The notes under the pieces: model-generated | Told to the model about the DNA's origin: nothing | The model's input: only the letters and a program-made list of their open reading frames with translations | The model's database searches: none | Assembly (NCBI RefSeq): GCF_000559085.1 | Contig: NZ_JALN02000001.1 | Coordinates: 2,356,001 to 2,420,000, forward strand | Direction of reading: 5' to 3' | DNA length: 64,000 nucleotides | From: Mycolicibacterium aromaticivorans JS19b1 = JCM 16368 | Lineage (GTDB): Bacteria; Actinomycetota; Actinomycetes; Mycobacteriales; Mycobacteriaceae | Position numbers and translations under genes: made by a program | Shown here: positions 41,034 through 49,374 of the stretch, piece by piece | How the letters are laid out: each line of letters starts with the position of its first letter | Numbering within the stretch: the first letter of the stretch is position 1

Positions 41034-41858
41034 GTGCCTGCCGACGACCCCTACATCGAAACCCGCGACGCCTGGGTTGAGTTTCCGATCTTCGACGCGA
41101 AGACCCGGTCGCTGAAGAAGACTTTCCTCGGCGCGGCCGGCGGCGCGATCGGGCGCAACACCGAGAACGTCGTGGTGATCGAGGCGCTGCGGGACATCAC
41201 GCTGTCGCTGAAGATGGGCGACCGCGTCGGCCTCATCGGCCACAACGGCGCTGGCAAGTCCACGCTGCTGCGGTTGCTGTCCGGGATCTACGAACCGACC
41301 CGCGGGTCGGCCACCGTCCGCGGACGCGTCGCGCCGGTGTTCGACCTCGGCGTCGGGATGGATCCGGAGATCTCCGGCTTCGAGAACATCATCATCCGCG
41401 GGCTGTTCCTGGGGCAGACCCGCAAACAGATGATGGCCAAGGTCGACGAGATCGCCGACTTCACCGAACTCGGTGAATACCTGTCGATGCCGCTGCGCAC
41501 CTACTCCACCGGCATGCGGGTGCGACTGGCCATGGGCGTGGTCACCAGCATCGATCCCGAGATCCTGCTGCTCGACGAGGGAATCGGCGCGGTGGACGCG
41601 GACTTCCTGAAGAAGGCGCAGACGCGGCTGCAGCGTCTGGTCGAGCGTTCCGGAATCCTGGTGTTCGCCAGCCATTCCAACGAGTTCCTGGCGCGGCTGT
41701 GCAAGACCGCGATGTGGATCGACCACGGCACCATCAAGATGTCCGGCGGCATCGAAGACGTCGTGCGCGCCTATGAGGGCGAGGACGCTGCCCGGCATGT
41801 GCGAGAAGTGCTGGACGAGCACAAGTCCGATTGGTCCGACGGGGTCGCCACCCCGTGA
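41034..41858 (+). CDS. wzt: Galactan exporter ATPase Wzt (RfbE, Rv3781-like)
   Basis: 274 residues. ABC ATPase with Walker A GHNGAGKST, signature YSTGMRVRLA, Walker B ILLLDEGIGAVD and switch His in FASHS. No C-terminal carbohydrate-binding domain, unlike O-antigen Wzt proteins of enterobacteria. With Wzm at 42766 it moves lipid-linked galactan across the inner membrane before arabinan is added. GTG 41034 lies 11 bp after bpa. Its stop overlaps the glfT1 GTG by 4 bp. Confidence 0.93.
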   Translation: MPADDPYIETRDAWVEFPIFDAKTRSLKKTFLGAAGGAIGRNTENVVVIEALRDITLSLKMGDRVGLIGHNGAGKSTLLRLLSGIYEPTRGSATVRGRVAPVFDLGVGMDPEISGFENIIIRGLFLGQTRKQMMAKVDEIADFTELGEYLSMPLRTYSTGMRVRLAMGVVTSIDPEILLLDEGIGAVDADFLKKAQTRLQRLVERSGILVFASHSNEFLARLCKTAMWIDHGTIKMSGGIEDVVRAYEGEDAARHVREVLDEHKSDWSDGVATP

Positions 41859-42769
41859 CCGACCTGGTGTGCGCCGTCGTCGTCACTCATCGCCGCCTCG
41901 ACGAACTCGCCAAATCGCTGGGTGTGTTGACCACCCAGACCCGGATGGTCGACCACCTGATCGTCGTCGACAACGACGACGACGAGCGGGTGCGCGACCT
42001 CGTCGCCGGACAGCCCGTACCGACCACCTATCTGGGGTCCCGCCGAAACCTCGGCGGCGCAGGAGGATTCGCGTTAGGCATGCTGCACGCACTGTCGTTG
42101 GGTGCGGACTGGGTGTGGCTGGCCGACGACGACGGGCGACCGATGGACGGCGAGGTGCTGGCCAGATTGCTGGCCTGTGCACAGCGCCACGATTTGGCCG
42201 AGGTGTCGCCGATGGTCTGCGACATGGACCATCCCGACCGGTTCGCCTTCCCTGTTCGCCAGGGCCTGGCGTGGCGTCGCCACACCGCCGAACTGGGCAG
42301 CCAAGATCTGCTCCCGGGGTATGCCTCACTTTTCAACGGAGCGTTGTTTCGCGCGGAAACCCTTATGGCCGTGGGTATGCCGGACATCCGCTTGTTCATC
42401 CGTGGCGACGAGGTCGACGTGCACCGTCGACTGGTGTTGTCGGGCTTGCCGTTCGGCACCTGCCTGGATGCGACCTACCTGCATCCGTACGGCAGTGACG
42501 AGTTCAAGCCGATCCTCGGCGGCAAAATGCACACCCAATATCCGGACGACCCAGGCAAGCGGTACTTCACCTATCGCAACCGCGGCTACCTGCAGGCGCA
42601 GCGCGGCATGCGCAAGCTGGTACCGCAGGAGTGGGTGCGATTCGGATGGTTCTTCTTGATCCAGCGCCGCGACCCGAAGGGCTTCGCCGAATGGATTCGG
42701 CTGCGGCGCTTGGGTAGGCACGAAAGGTTCTTCCGGGGCGAGCGAAGCGACGGGAAAGGAACAAGATGA
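41855..42769 (+). CDS. glfT1: Galactofuranosyltransferase GlfT1
   Basis: 304 residues, the same as M. tuberculosis Rv3782. GT2 fold: CAVVVTHRRLDEL, the metal motif WLADDDGRPMDG, and FIRGDEVDVHRRL with the catalytic-base region. Adds the first two galactofuranose residues to decaprenyl-diphosphate-GlcNAc-rhamnose at the cytosolic membrane face, which GlfT2 (not in this window) then extends. GTG 41855 overlaps wzt by 4 bp and the stop overlaps wzm by 4 bp, so initiation and export are made together. Confidence 0.93.
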   Translation: MTDLVCAVVVTHRRLDELAKSLGVLTTQTRMVDHLIVVDNDDDERVRDLVAGQPVPTTYLGSRRNLGGAGGFALGMLHALSLGADWVWLADDDGRPMDGEVLARLLACAQRHDLAEVSPMVCDMDHPDRFAFPVRQGLAWRRHTAELGSQDLLPGYASLFNGALFRAETLMAVGMPDIRLFIRGDEVDVHRRLVLSGLPFGTCLDATYLHPYGSDEFKPILGGKMHTQYPDDPGKRYFTYRNRGYLQAQRGMRKLVPQEWVRFGWFFLIQRRDPKGFAEWIRLRRLGRHERFFRGERSDGKGTR

Positions 42770-43596
42770 CGATCGTCGACGCCGCTGCGCAGTCGAAGAC
42801 CTTCACCCGCGCGTGGGGCGACCTGCTCGATGGGTACCGCAAGCGCGAACTATGGCTTCACCTCGGCTGGCAGGACATCAAGCAGAAGTACCGCCGCTCG
42901 GTGCTCGGCCCGTTCTGGATCACGATCGCGACCGGAACCACCGCGGTCGCGATGGGCGGGCTGTACTCACAGTTGTTCCACCTCAAGCTTTCCGAGCACC
43001 TGCCGTATGTGACGCTCGGCCTGATCATCTGGAACATGATCAACGCCGCGATCCTCGAGGGCGCTGACGTGTTCATCGCCAACGAAGGATTGATCAAACA
43101 GCTGCCGACGCCGCTGAGCGTGCACGTGTACCGGCTGGTGTGGCGGCAGATGATCCTGTTCGGGCACAACATCGTGATCTATGTGGTGATTGCGATGATC
43201 TTCCCGAAACCGTGGTCGTGGGCGGATTTGTCGGCCATCCCGGCGCTGTTGTTGATCATGCTGAACTGCGTGTGGGTGTCGTTCTGCTTCGGCATCCTGG
43301 CCACCCGCTACCGCGACATCGGCCCGCTGCTGTTCTCGATCGTGCAGCTGCTGTTCTTCATGACGCCGATCATCTGGAACGACAACACCCTGCAGCAGCA
43401 GGGCGCCGGCCGCTGGGCCAAGATCATCGAACTCAACCCGCTGCTGCACTACCTCGACATCCTGCGCGCGCCCCTGCTGGGCGCCGACCAGCACCTGCGG
43501 CACTGGGCGGTCGTGATCGGGCTGACGCTGCTGGGCTGGCTGCTCGCGGCGTTCGCGCTGCGGCAGTACCGGGCGCGGGTTCCGTACTGGGTGTGA
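42766..43596 (+). CDS. wzm: Galactan exporter permease Wzm (RfbD, Rv3783-like)
   Basis: 276 residues, ABC-2 type permease with six membrane helices. The amphipathic N-terminus YRKRELWLHLGWQDIKQKYRRS, with the coupling-helix region, is typical of polysaccharide exporters. Partner of the ATPase at 41034. Coupled by ATGA to glfT1. In M. tuberculosis a set of genes (Rv3784-Rv3788) follows; here they are replaced by a PNPOx-like and an HD-domain gene on the other strand. Confidence 0.92.
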   Translation: MTIVDAAAQSKTFTRAWGDLLDGYRKRELWLHLGWQDIKQKYRRSVLGPFWITIATGTTAVAMGGLYSQLFHLKLSEHLPYVTLGLIIWNMINAAILEGADVFIANEGLIKQLPTPLSVHVYRLVWRQMILFGHNIVIYVVIAMIFPKPWSWADLSAIPALLLIMLNCVWVSFCFGILATRYRDIGPLLFSIVQLLFFMTPIIWNDNTLQQQGAGRWAKIIELNPLLHYLDILRAPLLGADQHLRHWAVVIGLTLLGWLLAAFALRQYRARVPYWV

Positions 43597-43619
43597 CGAG
43601 CGCCGAGTGTGCTGGATGC

Positions 43620-44054
43620 CTAGCCGGGATACGACCCGCGGTCCGGCTCCGGCCCGAAGACAAAACGCCGGCCGGACACCTCACTTGGGGTGATCCGCAC
43701 GAACCGAAGCTTCTCGGTCGCCACCCAGGGCAGCAGTTGCGCGCGCTCCGCTTCGTGGATGTCATCGGCCGCGGTGAGCACCCGCGCGGTACCGCGGATG
43801 ATGACGCTCCAGCCCTCCGAGACAGTGTGGTCGTCGACTTCGAAGAGCACCTTCTCGTTCATCACCGTGCTGAAAAGCTTGGTGCCCTCGGCCGTCCGGA
43901 ACAGCACCGTGTGGTTCTGCGTCACGAAGTTGACGGGGAAGATCTCCAGCTGATCGCCGATCTGCGTCACCAAGCGTCCCAGCGCAGCACTCTTCAGACG
44001 ATCCCAACTCTCGTGGTCGCTGAGTACCACGATCGGATCCTGTTCGACTGTCAT
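43620..44054 (-). CDS. Pyridoxamine 5'-phosphate oxidase-fold protein
   Basis: 144 residues with a split-barrel flavin-binding pattern: SAALGRLVTQIGDQLEIFPVNFVTQNHTVLFRT and SVIIRGTARVLT. Mycobacterial members of this fold bind FMN or F420 and reduce or oxidise small molecules; the cofactor cannot be read with confidence here. ATG 44054. Not part of the cell-wall operon (opposite strand). Confidence 0.8.
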   Translation of the reverse strand: MTVEQDPIVVLSDHESWDRLKSAALGRLVTQIGDQLEIFPVNFVTQNHTVLFRTAEGTKLFSTVMNEKVLFEVDDHTVSEGWSVIIRGTARVLTAADDIHEAERAQLLPWVATEKLRFVRITPSEVSGRRFVFGPEPDRGSYPG

Positions 44055-44098
44055 GGGCAGATCTTCCGCCGCCTACCGGCCACGCACATAGGGTCGAA

Positions 44099-44117
44099 CG
44101 GCCTTCGGTGAAGGTCG
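44099..44117. terminator. Short hairpin downstream of the HD-domain gene
   Basis: CGGCCTTC and GAAGGTCG pair over 8 bp (one G-U) around a 3-nt loop, about 40 bp past the stop of the minus-strand gene at 44157. No T-run follows. Possible weak terminator. Confidence 0.3.
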
Positions 44118-44156
44118 GGCGTCACTACCAGTGCTGATGAGGCCGCTCAATCCGGC

Positions 44157-44795
44157 TCAACCCGTCAGCGTCGCCAGCTCGGCCCGCAGGTTGCCCTGGG
44201 CCGATGACTCCCATTCGCGCCGGGCGTACTCGGTGCGGAAGACACCCGGACCGCCCAGCAGCGCCACCAGAACCTGCACCCGCCCCCGACGGAACACCTC
44301 GCTGGGCACGTGGCTGTACTCGGCCTGAATCGCCGCGGTGTTGCGCTCATAGCGGTCCCTGGGCGCCGCCAGCGCCGCCAGGTCGGCATCGGAGAGCACC
44401 TCGCCGTTGTGGTCGCCCGGAGCGGGATCGTGCGTGATGGTCAGCCGAATCAGGCGAGCCACCTCGTCGACCAGCTGCGGCTGCACGCCCAGGCGGGTTA
44501 AGTCCTGCTCGGCGAGCTGGGCGCTGCGTTCCTCGTCGTCGGGAAGTCCGGCGTAGACCGCGTCGTGATACCAGGCCGCGAGCCGCACCGCGTCTGGGTC
44601 GTCGGCGAATTCGGCCAGCTCCTCGACGTGGCCGAGGATGTCGCGCAAGTGCTCGACCGAGTGGTAGCGGCGGTGGGCTTCGGACCAGGACGCCACCAAA
44701 TCACGGCCCACCTCGGCTACGGCCGGGTCGTCGGTGTACCGGGACAGCAGTGCCGCCCACGACTCAACCAGATCCTGCACACCACCATGGTGCAC
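44157..44795 (-). CDS. HD-domain metal-dependent phosphohydrolase-like protein
   Basis: 212 residues. HRRYHSVEHLRDIL and LAAWYHDAVYAG carry the paired His and HD metal-binding motif, and a later DADLAAL supplies the acidic residue. The family (Rv2401A-like/YpgQ-like small HD proteins) acts on nucleotides or other phosphoesters; this protein's substrate is unknown. GTG 44795 is the likely start. It diverges from the GtrA gene at 44843 with a 47-bp gap. Confidence 0.78.
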   Translation of the reverse strand: MHHGGVQDLVESWAALLSRYTDDPAVAEVGRDLVASWSEAHRRYHSVEHLRDILGHVEELAEFADDPDAVRLAAWYHDAVYAGLPDDEERSAQLAEQDLTRLGVQPQLVDEVARLIRLTITHDPAPGDHNGEVLSDADLAALAAPRDRYERNTAAIQAEYSHVPSEVFRRGRVQVLVALLGGPGVFRTEYARREWESSAQGNLRAELATLTG

Positions 44796-44830
44796 CGCCC
44801 ACCGACAGGTAAGCGACCCAGGTAAATCAG

Positions 44831-44836
44831 TAAGCT
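44831..44836 (+). promoter_or_regulatory. -10 element of the GtrA/dprE1 unit, leaderless arrangement
   Basis: TAAGCT (TANNNT) ends 6 nt before GTG 44843, so transcription should start at the GTG itself. Confidence 0.5.
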
Positions 44837-44842
44837 TCCGGC

Positions 44843-45253
44843 GTGGCCGAATCAGCCCCGACGGCGCCCCTGAGCCTCAAGACCCAAATGGTGCGCTTCA
44901 TCGTCACCGGAGGGCTGTCGGCCATCGTCGACTTCGGGCTCTACGTGCTGTTCCTCAAGCTCGGCCTGCAGGTCAACGTGGCCAAGACGCTGAGCTTCAT
45001 CGCCGGCACGACCACGGCCTACCTGATCAACCGCCGGTGGACCTTCCAGGCGCCGCCGAGCACGGCCCGCTTCATCGCCGTCGTCGTCCTGTACGCCCTC
45101 ACTTATGCAGTACAGGTCGGCATCAACTACCTGTTCTATCTGAAGTTCGCCGGCCATTCCTGGCAGGTCCCGGTGGCCTTCGTCATCGCGCAGGGCACCG
45201 CCACGATCATCAACTTCGTGGTCCAGCGAGCGGTGATATTCCGGTTGAAGTAA
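44843..45253 (+). CDS. GtrA-family membrane protein (Rv3789-like)
   Basis: 136 residues with four helices: VRFIVTGGLSAIVDFGLYVLF, KTLSFIAGTTTAYLINRRWTF, FIAVVVLYALTYAVQVGINYLF and VAFVIAQGTATIINFVVQR. Arg-rich ends match the GtrA pattern. Rv3789 was first proposed to flip decaprenyl-phosphoryl-arabinose and later suggested to recruit AftA. It opens the dprE1-dprE2-aftA-emb run, 27 bp before dprE1. Confidence 0.9.
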   Translation: MAESAPTAPLSLKTQMVRFIVTGGLSAIVDFGLYVLFLKLGLQVNVAKTLSFIAGTTTAYLINRRWTFQAPPSTARFIAVVVLYALTYAVQVGINYLFYLKFAGHSWQVPVAFVIAQGTATIINFVVQRAVIFRLK

Positions 45254-45280
45254 GGGGGCCGGGTAACCTTTGGCACTGAT

Positions 45281-46681
45281 ATGGCTACCGCACTTCCCCT
45301 CACGCCGCGTTCCCTGACCGGATTCGGCCGAACTGCGCCGAGCGTGGCGCAGGTGCTCTCCACTCCCGACGTGGACGTGATCGCCGACGCCGTCCGGCAG
45401 GTCGCCGACGCCGACGCAAGCAGCCCGTCGTACCTGCGCCGCGGCATCGTGCCGCGCGGGCTGGGCCGCTCGTATGGGGACCACGCCTGCAACGGCGGCG
45501 GCATCGTCGTCGACATGACCCGGTTGAACCGGATCCACTCGCTGTCCGCCGACACCGCGGTGGCCGACGTGGACGCCGGGGTGAGCCTGGACCAGTTGAT
45601 GAAGGCCTCGCTGCCGTTCGGTCTGTGGGTACCGGTACTGCCGGGCACCCGGCAGGTGACCGTCGGTGGCGCGATCGGATCGGACATCCACGGCAAGAAC
45701 CACCACAGTGCGGGCAGTTTCGGTAACCACGTGCTGTCGCTGGACCTGCTGATGGCGGACGGTGAGGTCCGCACGCTCACTCCCGACGGGCCTGACAGCG
45801 AGCTGTTCTGGGCCACGGTCGGCGGAAACGGCTTGACCGGCATCGTGATTCGCGCGCGCATCGCGATGACTCGCACCGAGACCGCGTATTTCATCGCCGA
45901 CGGCGTCAGCACCGCGAACCTGGATGAGACCATCGCCGTCCATCTGGACGGAAGCGAGGACAAGTACACCTACTCCAGCGCCTGGTTCGACCTGATCAGT
46001 CCGCCGCCCAAACTCGGCCGGGCCGCGGTCAGCCGGGGCAGCCTGGCCCGGCTGGACCAGTTGCCCGCGAAGCTCGCGAAGAATCCGCTGAAATTCGATG
46101 CGCCGCAGCTGTTGACGGTGCCCGATATCTTCCCGGTGAGCGCCATGAACAAGCTGTCGTTCAGCGCGATCGGCGAGGTGTACTACCGCATGGGTGGCAC
46201 CTACCGGGGCAAGATCATGAACCTGTCGCAGTTCTACCACATGCTCGACCTGGTCAGCGGCTGGAACAATGCTTACGGCCCAGCGGGTTTCGCACAGCAT
46301 CAATTCCTCGTGCCACCGGACGCCCTGGACGAGTTCAAGGACATCATCCGGTGGATCCAGACCAGCGGCCACTACTCGGCCCTCAACGTATTCAAGCTGT
46401 TCGGCCCGGGCAACAAGGCGCCGCTGAGCTTCCCGATGGCAGGCTGGAATGTCGCGATGGATTTCCCGATGAAGCCCGGGGTCAACGAGTTTCTCAACGA
46501 ACTCGACAGGCGTGCAATGGAATTCGGCGGCCGGGTCTACACCGCCAAGGACTCGCGGGTCAGCGCGCAGAATTTCCACAAGATGTATCCCCGGGTCGAT
46601 GAGTGGATTGCACTGCGCCGCAAGGCCGATCCGGACGGCGTGTTCGCCTCCGACATGGCCCGCCGACTAGAACTGCTGTAG
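45281..46681 (+). CDS. dprE1: Decaprenylphosphoryl-beta-D-ribose oxidase DprE1, with Ala at the benzothiazinone-target position
   Basis: 466 residues. FAD-binding oxidase of the VAO family: [16 protein letters not shown], and H137 in DIHGKNHH, which corresponds to M. tuberculosis H132. Oxidises decaprenylphosphoryl-ribose to the 2-keto form, which DprE2 reduces to the arabinose donor; periplasmic in mycobacteria. The residue equal to Cys387, covalently bound by benzothiazinones, is A392 in [10 protein letters not shown]; the numbering offset of 5 agrees with H137/H132. The lysine in FKLFGPGN is kept, so catalysis should be normal. ATG 45281. Confidence 0.96.
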   Translation: MATALPLTPRSLTGFGRTAPSVAQVLSTPDVDVIADAVRQVADADASSPSYLRRGIVPRGLGRSYGDHACNGGGIVVDMTRLNRIHSLSADTAVADVDAGVSLDQLMKASLPFGLWVPVLPGTRQVTVGGAIGSDIHGKNHHSAGSFGNHVLSLDLLMADGEVRTLTPDGPDSELFWATVGGNGLTGIVIRARIAMTRTETAYFIADGVSTANLDETIAVHLDGSEDKYTYSSAWFDLISPPPKLGRAAVSRGSLARLDQLPAKLAKNPLKFDAPQLLTVPDIFPVSAMNKLSFSAIGEVYYRMGGTYRGKIMNLSQFYHMLDLVSGWNNAYGPAGFAQHQFLVPPDALDEFKDIIRWIQTSGHYSALNVFKLFGPGNKAPLSFPMAGWNVAMDFPMKPGVNEFLNELDRRAMEFGGRVYTAKDSRVSAQNFHKMYPRVDEWIALRRKADPDGVFASDMARRLELL

Positions 46682-46700
46682 AAAGGCATCCCCCACCGAC

Positions 46701-47480
46701 ATGATCGACGCCACTGGCAATCCGCAAACCATCCTGCTGCTGGGCGGAACCTCCGAGATCGGCCTCGCCATCTGCAAGCGCTACCTGCGCAACGCCAAGG
46801 CCCGGATCATCCTGGCCGATCTGCCGAACGCACCCAAGCGTGACGCCGCCATCGCCCAGCTGGAAGCCGCAGGCGCCAGCTCGGTCGAGTACCTCGACTT
46901 TGACGCACTGGACACCAAGAGTCATCCGGACGTCATCGAAAAGGCCTGGGCCAATGGCGATGTCGACGTGGCGATCGTCGCGTTCGGCATCCTCGGCGAC
47001 GCCGAGGAACTCTGGCAGAACCAGTCGAAGGCGGTATTGAGCGCCCAGATCAACTACACCGCGGCGGTCTCGGTGGGGGTGTTGATCGGTGACAAGATGC
47101 GCGCCCAGGGTTTCGGCCAGATCATCGCGATGTCCTCGGTGGCCGGGGAACGGGTGCGCCGCAACAACTTCGTCTACGGCTCCACCAAGGCCGGCCTGGA
47201 CGGCTTCTACCTCGGTCTCGGAGAGGCCCTGCAAGAGCACGGGGTTCACGTCCTCGTCATCCGCCCCGGCCAGGTGCGCACCACCACCACGCTGGAGCAC
47301 TGGAAGGCCACCGGCGCCAAGGAAGCACCGTTCACGGTGAACGCCGAGGATGTCGCCGAACTGGCCGTCACATCCGCGGCCAAGGGCAAGGCCCTGGTGT
47401 GGGCGCCCGGCCAGGTGCGTGTGCTGATGTCCGTGATCCGGCACATCCCGCGCCCCATTTTCCGCAAGCTGCCGATCTAG
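46701..47480 (+). CDS. dprE2: Decaprenylphosphoryl-2-keto-ribose reductase DprE2
   Basis: 259 residues. SDR fold: cofactor loop [12 protein letters not shown] near the N-terminus, serine in AMSSVAGE, and Y-x3-K in [17 protein letters not shown]-dependent reduction of the DprE1 product to decaprenylphosphoryl-arabinose, the sole arabinofuranose donor for AftA and the Emb proteins. GAAAGG lies 14 nt upstream. It starts 19 bp after dprE1 and ends 11 bp before aftA. Confidence 0.95.
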   Translation: MIDATGNPQTILLLGGTSEIGLAICKRYLRNAKARIILADLPNAPKRDAAIAQLEAAGASSVEYLDFDALDTKSHPDVIEKAWANGDVDVAIVAFGILGDAEELWQNQSKAVLSAQINYTAAVSVGVLIGDKMRAQGFGQIIAMSSVAGERVRRNNFVYGSTKAGLDGFYLGLGEALQEHGVHVLVIRPGQVRTTTTLEHWKATGAKEAPFTVNAEDVAELAVTSAAKGKALVWAPGQVRVLMSVIRHIPRPIFRKLPI

Positions 47481-47491
47481 CAGGCCGCCCG

Positions 47492-49372
47492 GTGTCCAAG
47501 GGCGCGCTGGCCACCGTCGGCCAGATGGCTGCGGCAGTCGTTGCAGCCGTGGCCGTTTCGACCATCGCGCTGATCGCGATCTCAAGGGTGCAGTGGCCGG
47601 CCTTCCCGTCGTCGAACCAACTGCACGCACTGACCACCGTCGGGCAGGTCGGGTGCCTGGTCCTGCTGCTGGGTACCGGATTCGTCTGGCGCAGAGGGCA
47701 CCGCTCGGCGGGCAGGAGCGAAGCGACCCGGGGATATGAGTGGGCTGCCCGCATCGGCGCGGCGGTGTTCCTGTCGGCGTTCACCGTGGTCACCCTCGGC
47801 ATGCCACTCGGCGCGACCCGCCTCTATCTGTTCGGCATCTCCGTCGACCAACAGTTCCGCACCGAGTATCTGACCCGGCTCACGCAGAGCCCCGCACTGC
47901 ACGACATGACCTATATCGGTCTGCCGCCGTTCTATCCGGCAGGCTGGTTCTGGCTGGGCGGGCGCGTCGCCGCCCTGACCGGGACTCCAGGCTGGGAGAT
48001 GCTCAAGCCGTGGGCCATCGTCTCGATCGCGATCGCCGTCGTGCTCGCGATGACGTTGTGGTCGGCCATGATTCGGTTCGAATACGCACTGATCGTCACC
48101 GTCGCCACCACCGCGGTGACCCTGGCTTACAGCTCGCCGGAGCCCTACGCCGCGATCATCACCGTCCTCATCCCGCCGGTCCTGGTGCTCGCATGGTCGG
48201 GACTGCGCGGCAAGGCCAGACAGGGCGGCTGGGCGGCCGTCGTCGGCGTCGGGGTCTTCCTCGGCGTCTCCGCCACTTTCTACACCCTGCTCGTCGGCTA
48301 CACCGCATTCACGGTCGTGGTGATGGGCCTGATCGTGGCGATCGCGCGGCGCAGTGCCGAACCGCTGCTGCGGCTCGTGGTCGCCGGCGTCATCGCCCTG
48401 TCCATCGCCGCGATCACCTGGCTGCCGTTCCTGCTGCAAGCCGTCCGGCATCCGCTCAGCGACACCGGCAGCGCCCAGCACTACCTGCCCGCCGACGGCG
48501 CCGTCCTCACCTTCCCGATGCTGCAGTTCTCGCTGCTGGGTGCGCTGTGCATGCTCGGCACGCTGTGGCTGGTGTGGCGGGCCCGCTCGTCCACGAAAGC
48601 GGCCGCACTCGGGATCGGTGTGCTGACCGTCTACGGCTGGTCGGTGCTGTCGATGCTGACCACACTGCTCGGCACCACCCTGCTGTCGTTCCGGCTGCAG
48701 CCCACGCTGACCGTTCTGCTGTCGGCTGCCGGGGTGTTCGGCTTCACCGACGTGACGCTGGCGATCGCCGCACGAACGAACCGCAAGGTCATCGGAGCCG
48801 CCGCGGCCATCGGGCTGATCGGGTCCGTCGGCTTCAGCCAGGACATCCCCGACGTGCTGCGCCCCGATCTGACCGTCGCCTACACCGACACCGACGGCTA
48901 CGGCCAGCGCGGTGACCGGCGACCACCCGGAGCCGAGAAGTACTACGCCGAAGTCGACGCCGCGATCGGAAAAATCACCGGCCGGCCCCGCCAGGAGACC
49001 GTCGTACTGACCGCCGACTACAGCTTCCTGTCCTACTACCCCTACTACGGGTTCCAGGGTCTGACATCGCATTACGCCAACCCGCTCGCCGAGTTCGAGA
49101 AGCGGGCTTCGGCAATCGAATCCTGGGCCGAATTGAAGTCCGCCGACCAGCTGGCCCACGCGCTCGACACCCTGCCGTGGCAGCCCCCGACCGTGTTCCT
49201 GATGCGCCGCGGCGCCAATGACACCTACACCCTGCGGCTGGCGCAGGACGTCTACCCCAACCAGCCCAATGTGCGGCGCTACACCGTCGACTTCGACGTC
49301 AGTCTGTTCGACGGACCGCACTTCACCGTCAAGACGATCGGACCCTTCGTCGTGGCCATCCGGAATCCGTAG
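47492..49372 (+). CDS. aftA: Arabinofuranosyltransferase AftA
   Basis: 626 residues from GTG 47492, slightly shorter than the ~643 of M. tuberculosis Rv3792. GT85 membrane protein with about 11 helices: the first extracytoplasmic loop [15 protein letters not shown], and a soluble C-terminal domain (about 460-626) ending [12 protein letters not shown]. Adds the first arabinofuranose to galactan from decaprenylphosphoryl-arabinose. Coding actually starts after the dprE2 stop, although the frame stays open into dprE2. embC follows 2 bp later. Confidence 0.93.
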   Translation: MSKGALATVGQMAAAVVAAVAVSTIALIAISRVQWPAFPSSNQLHALTTVGQVGCLVLLLGTGFVWRRGHRSAGRSEATRGYEWAARIGAAVFLSAFTVVTLGMPLGATRLYLFGISVDQQFRTEYLTRLTQSPALHDMTYIGLPPFYPAGWFWLGGRVAALTGTPGWEMLKPWAIVSIAIAVVLAMTLWSAMIRFEYALIVTVATTAVTLAYSSPEPYAAIITVLIPPVLVLAWSGLRGKARQGGWAAVVGVGVFLGVSATFYTLLVGYTAFTVVVMGLIVAIARRSAEPLLRLVVAGVIALSIAAITWLPFLLQAVRHPLSDTGSAQHYLPADGAVLTFPMLQFSLLGALCMLGTLWLVWRARSSTKAAALGIGVLTVYGWSVLSMLTTLLGTTLLSFRLQPTLTVLLSAAGVFGFTDVTLAIAARTNRKVIGAAAAIGLIGSVGFSQDIPDVLRPDLTVAYTDTDGYGQRGDRRPPGAEKYYAEVDAAIGKITGRPRQETVVLTADYSFLSYYPYYGFQGLTSHYANPLAEFEKRASAIESWAELKSADQLAHALDTLPWQPPTVFLMRRGANDTYTLRLAQDVYPNQPNVRRYTVDFDVSLFDGPHFTVKTIGPFVVAIRNP

Positions 49373-49374
49373 CG

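Noticed and set aside
47582..49321. 579-codon leftward frame across aftA
   Set aside because: Gln/Arg/Gly/Asp-rich translation with no domain, fully antisense to AftA, whose sequence is conserved.
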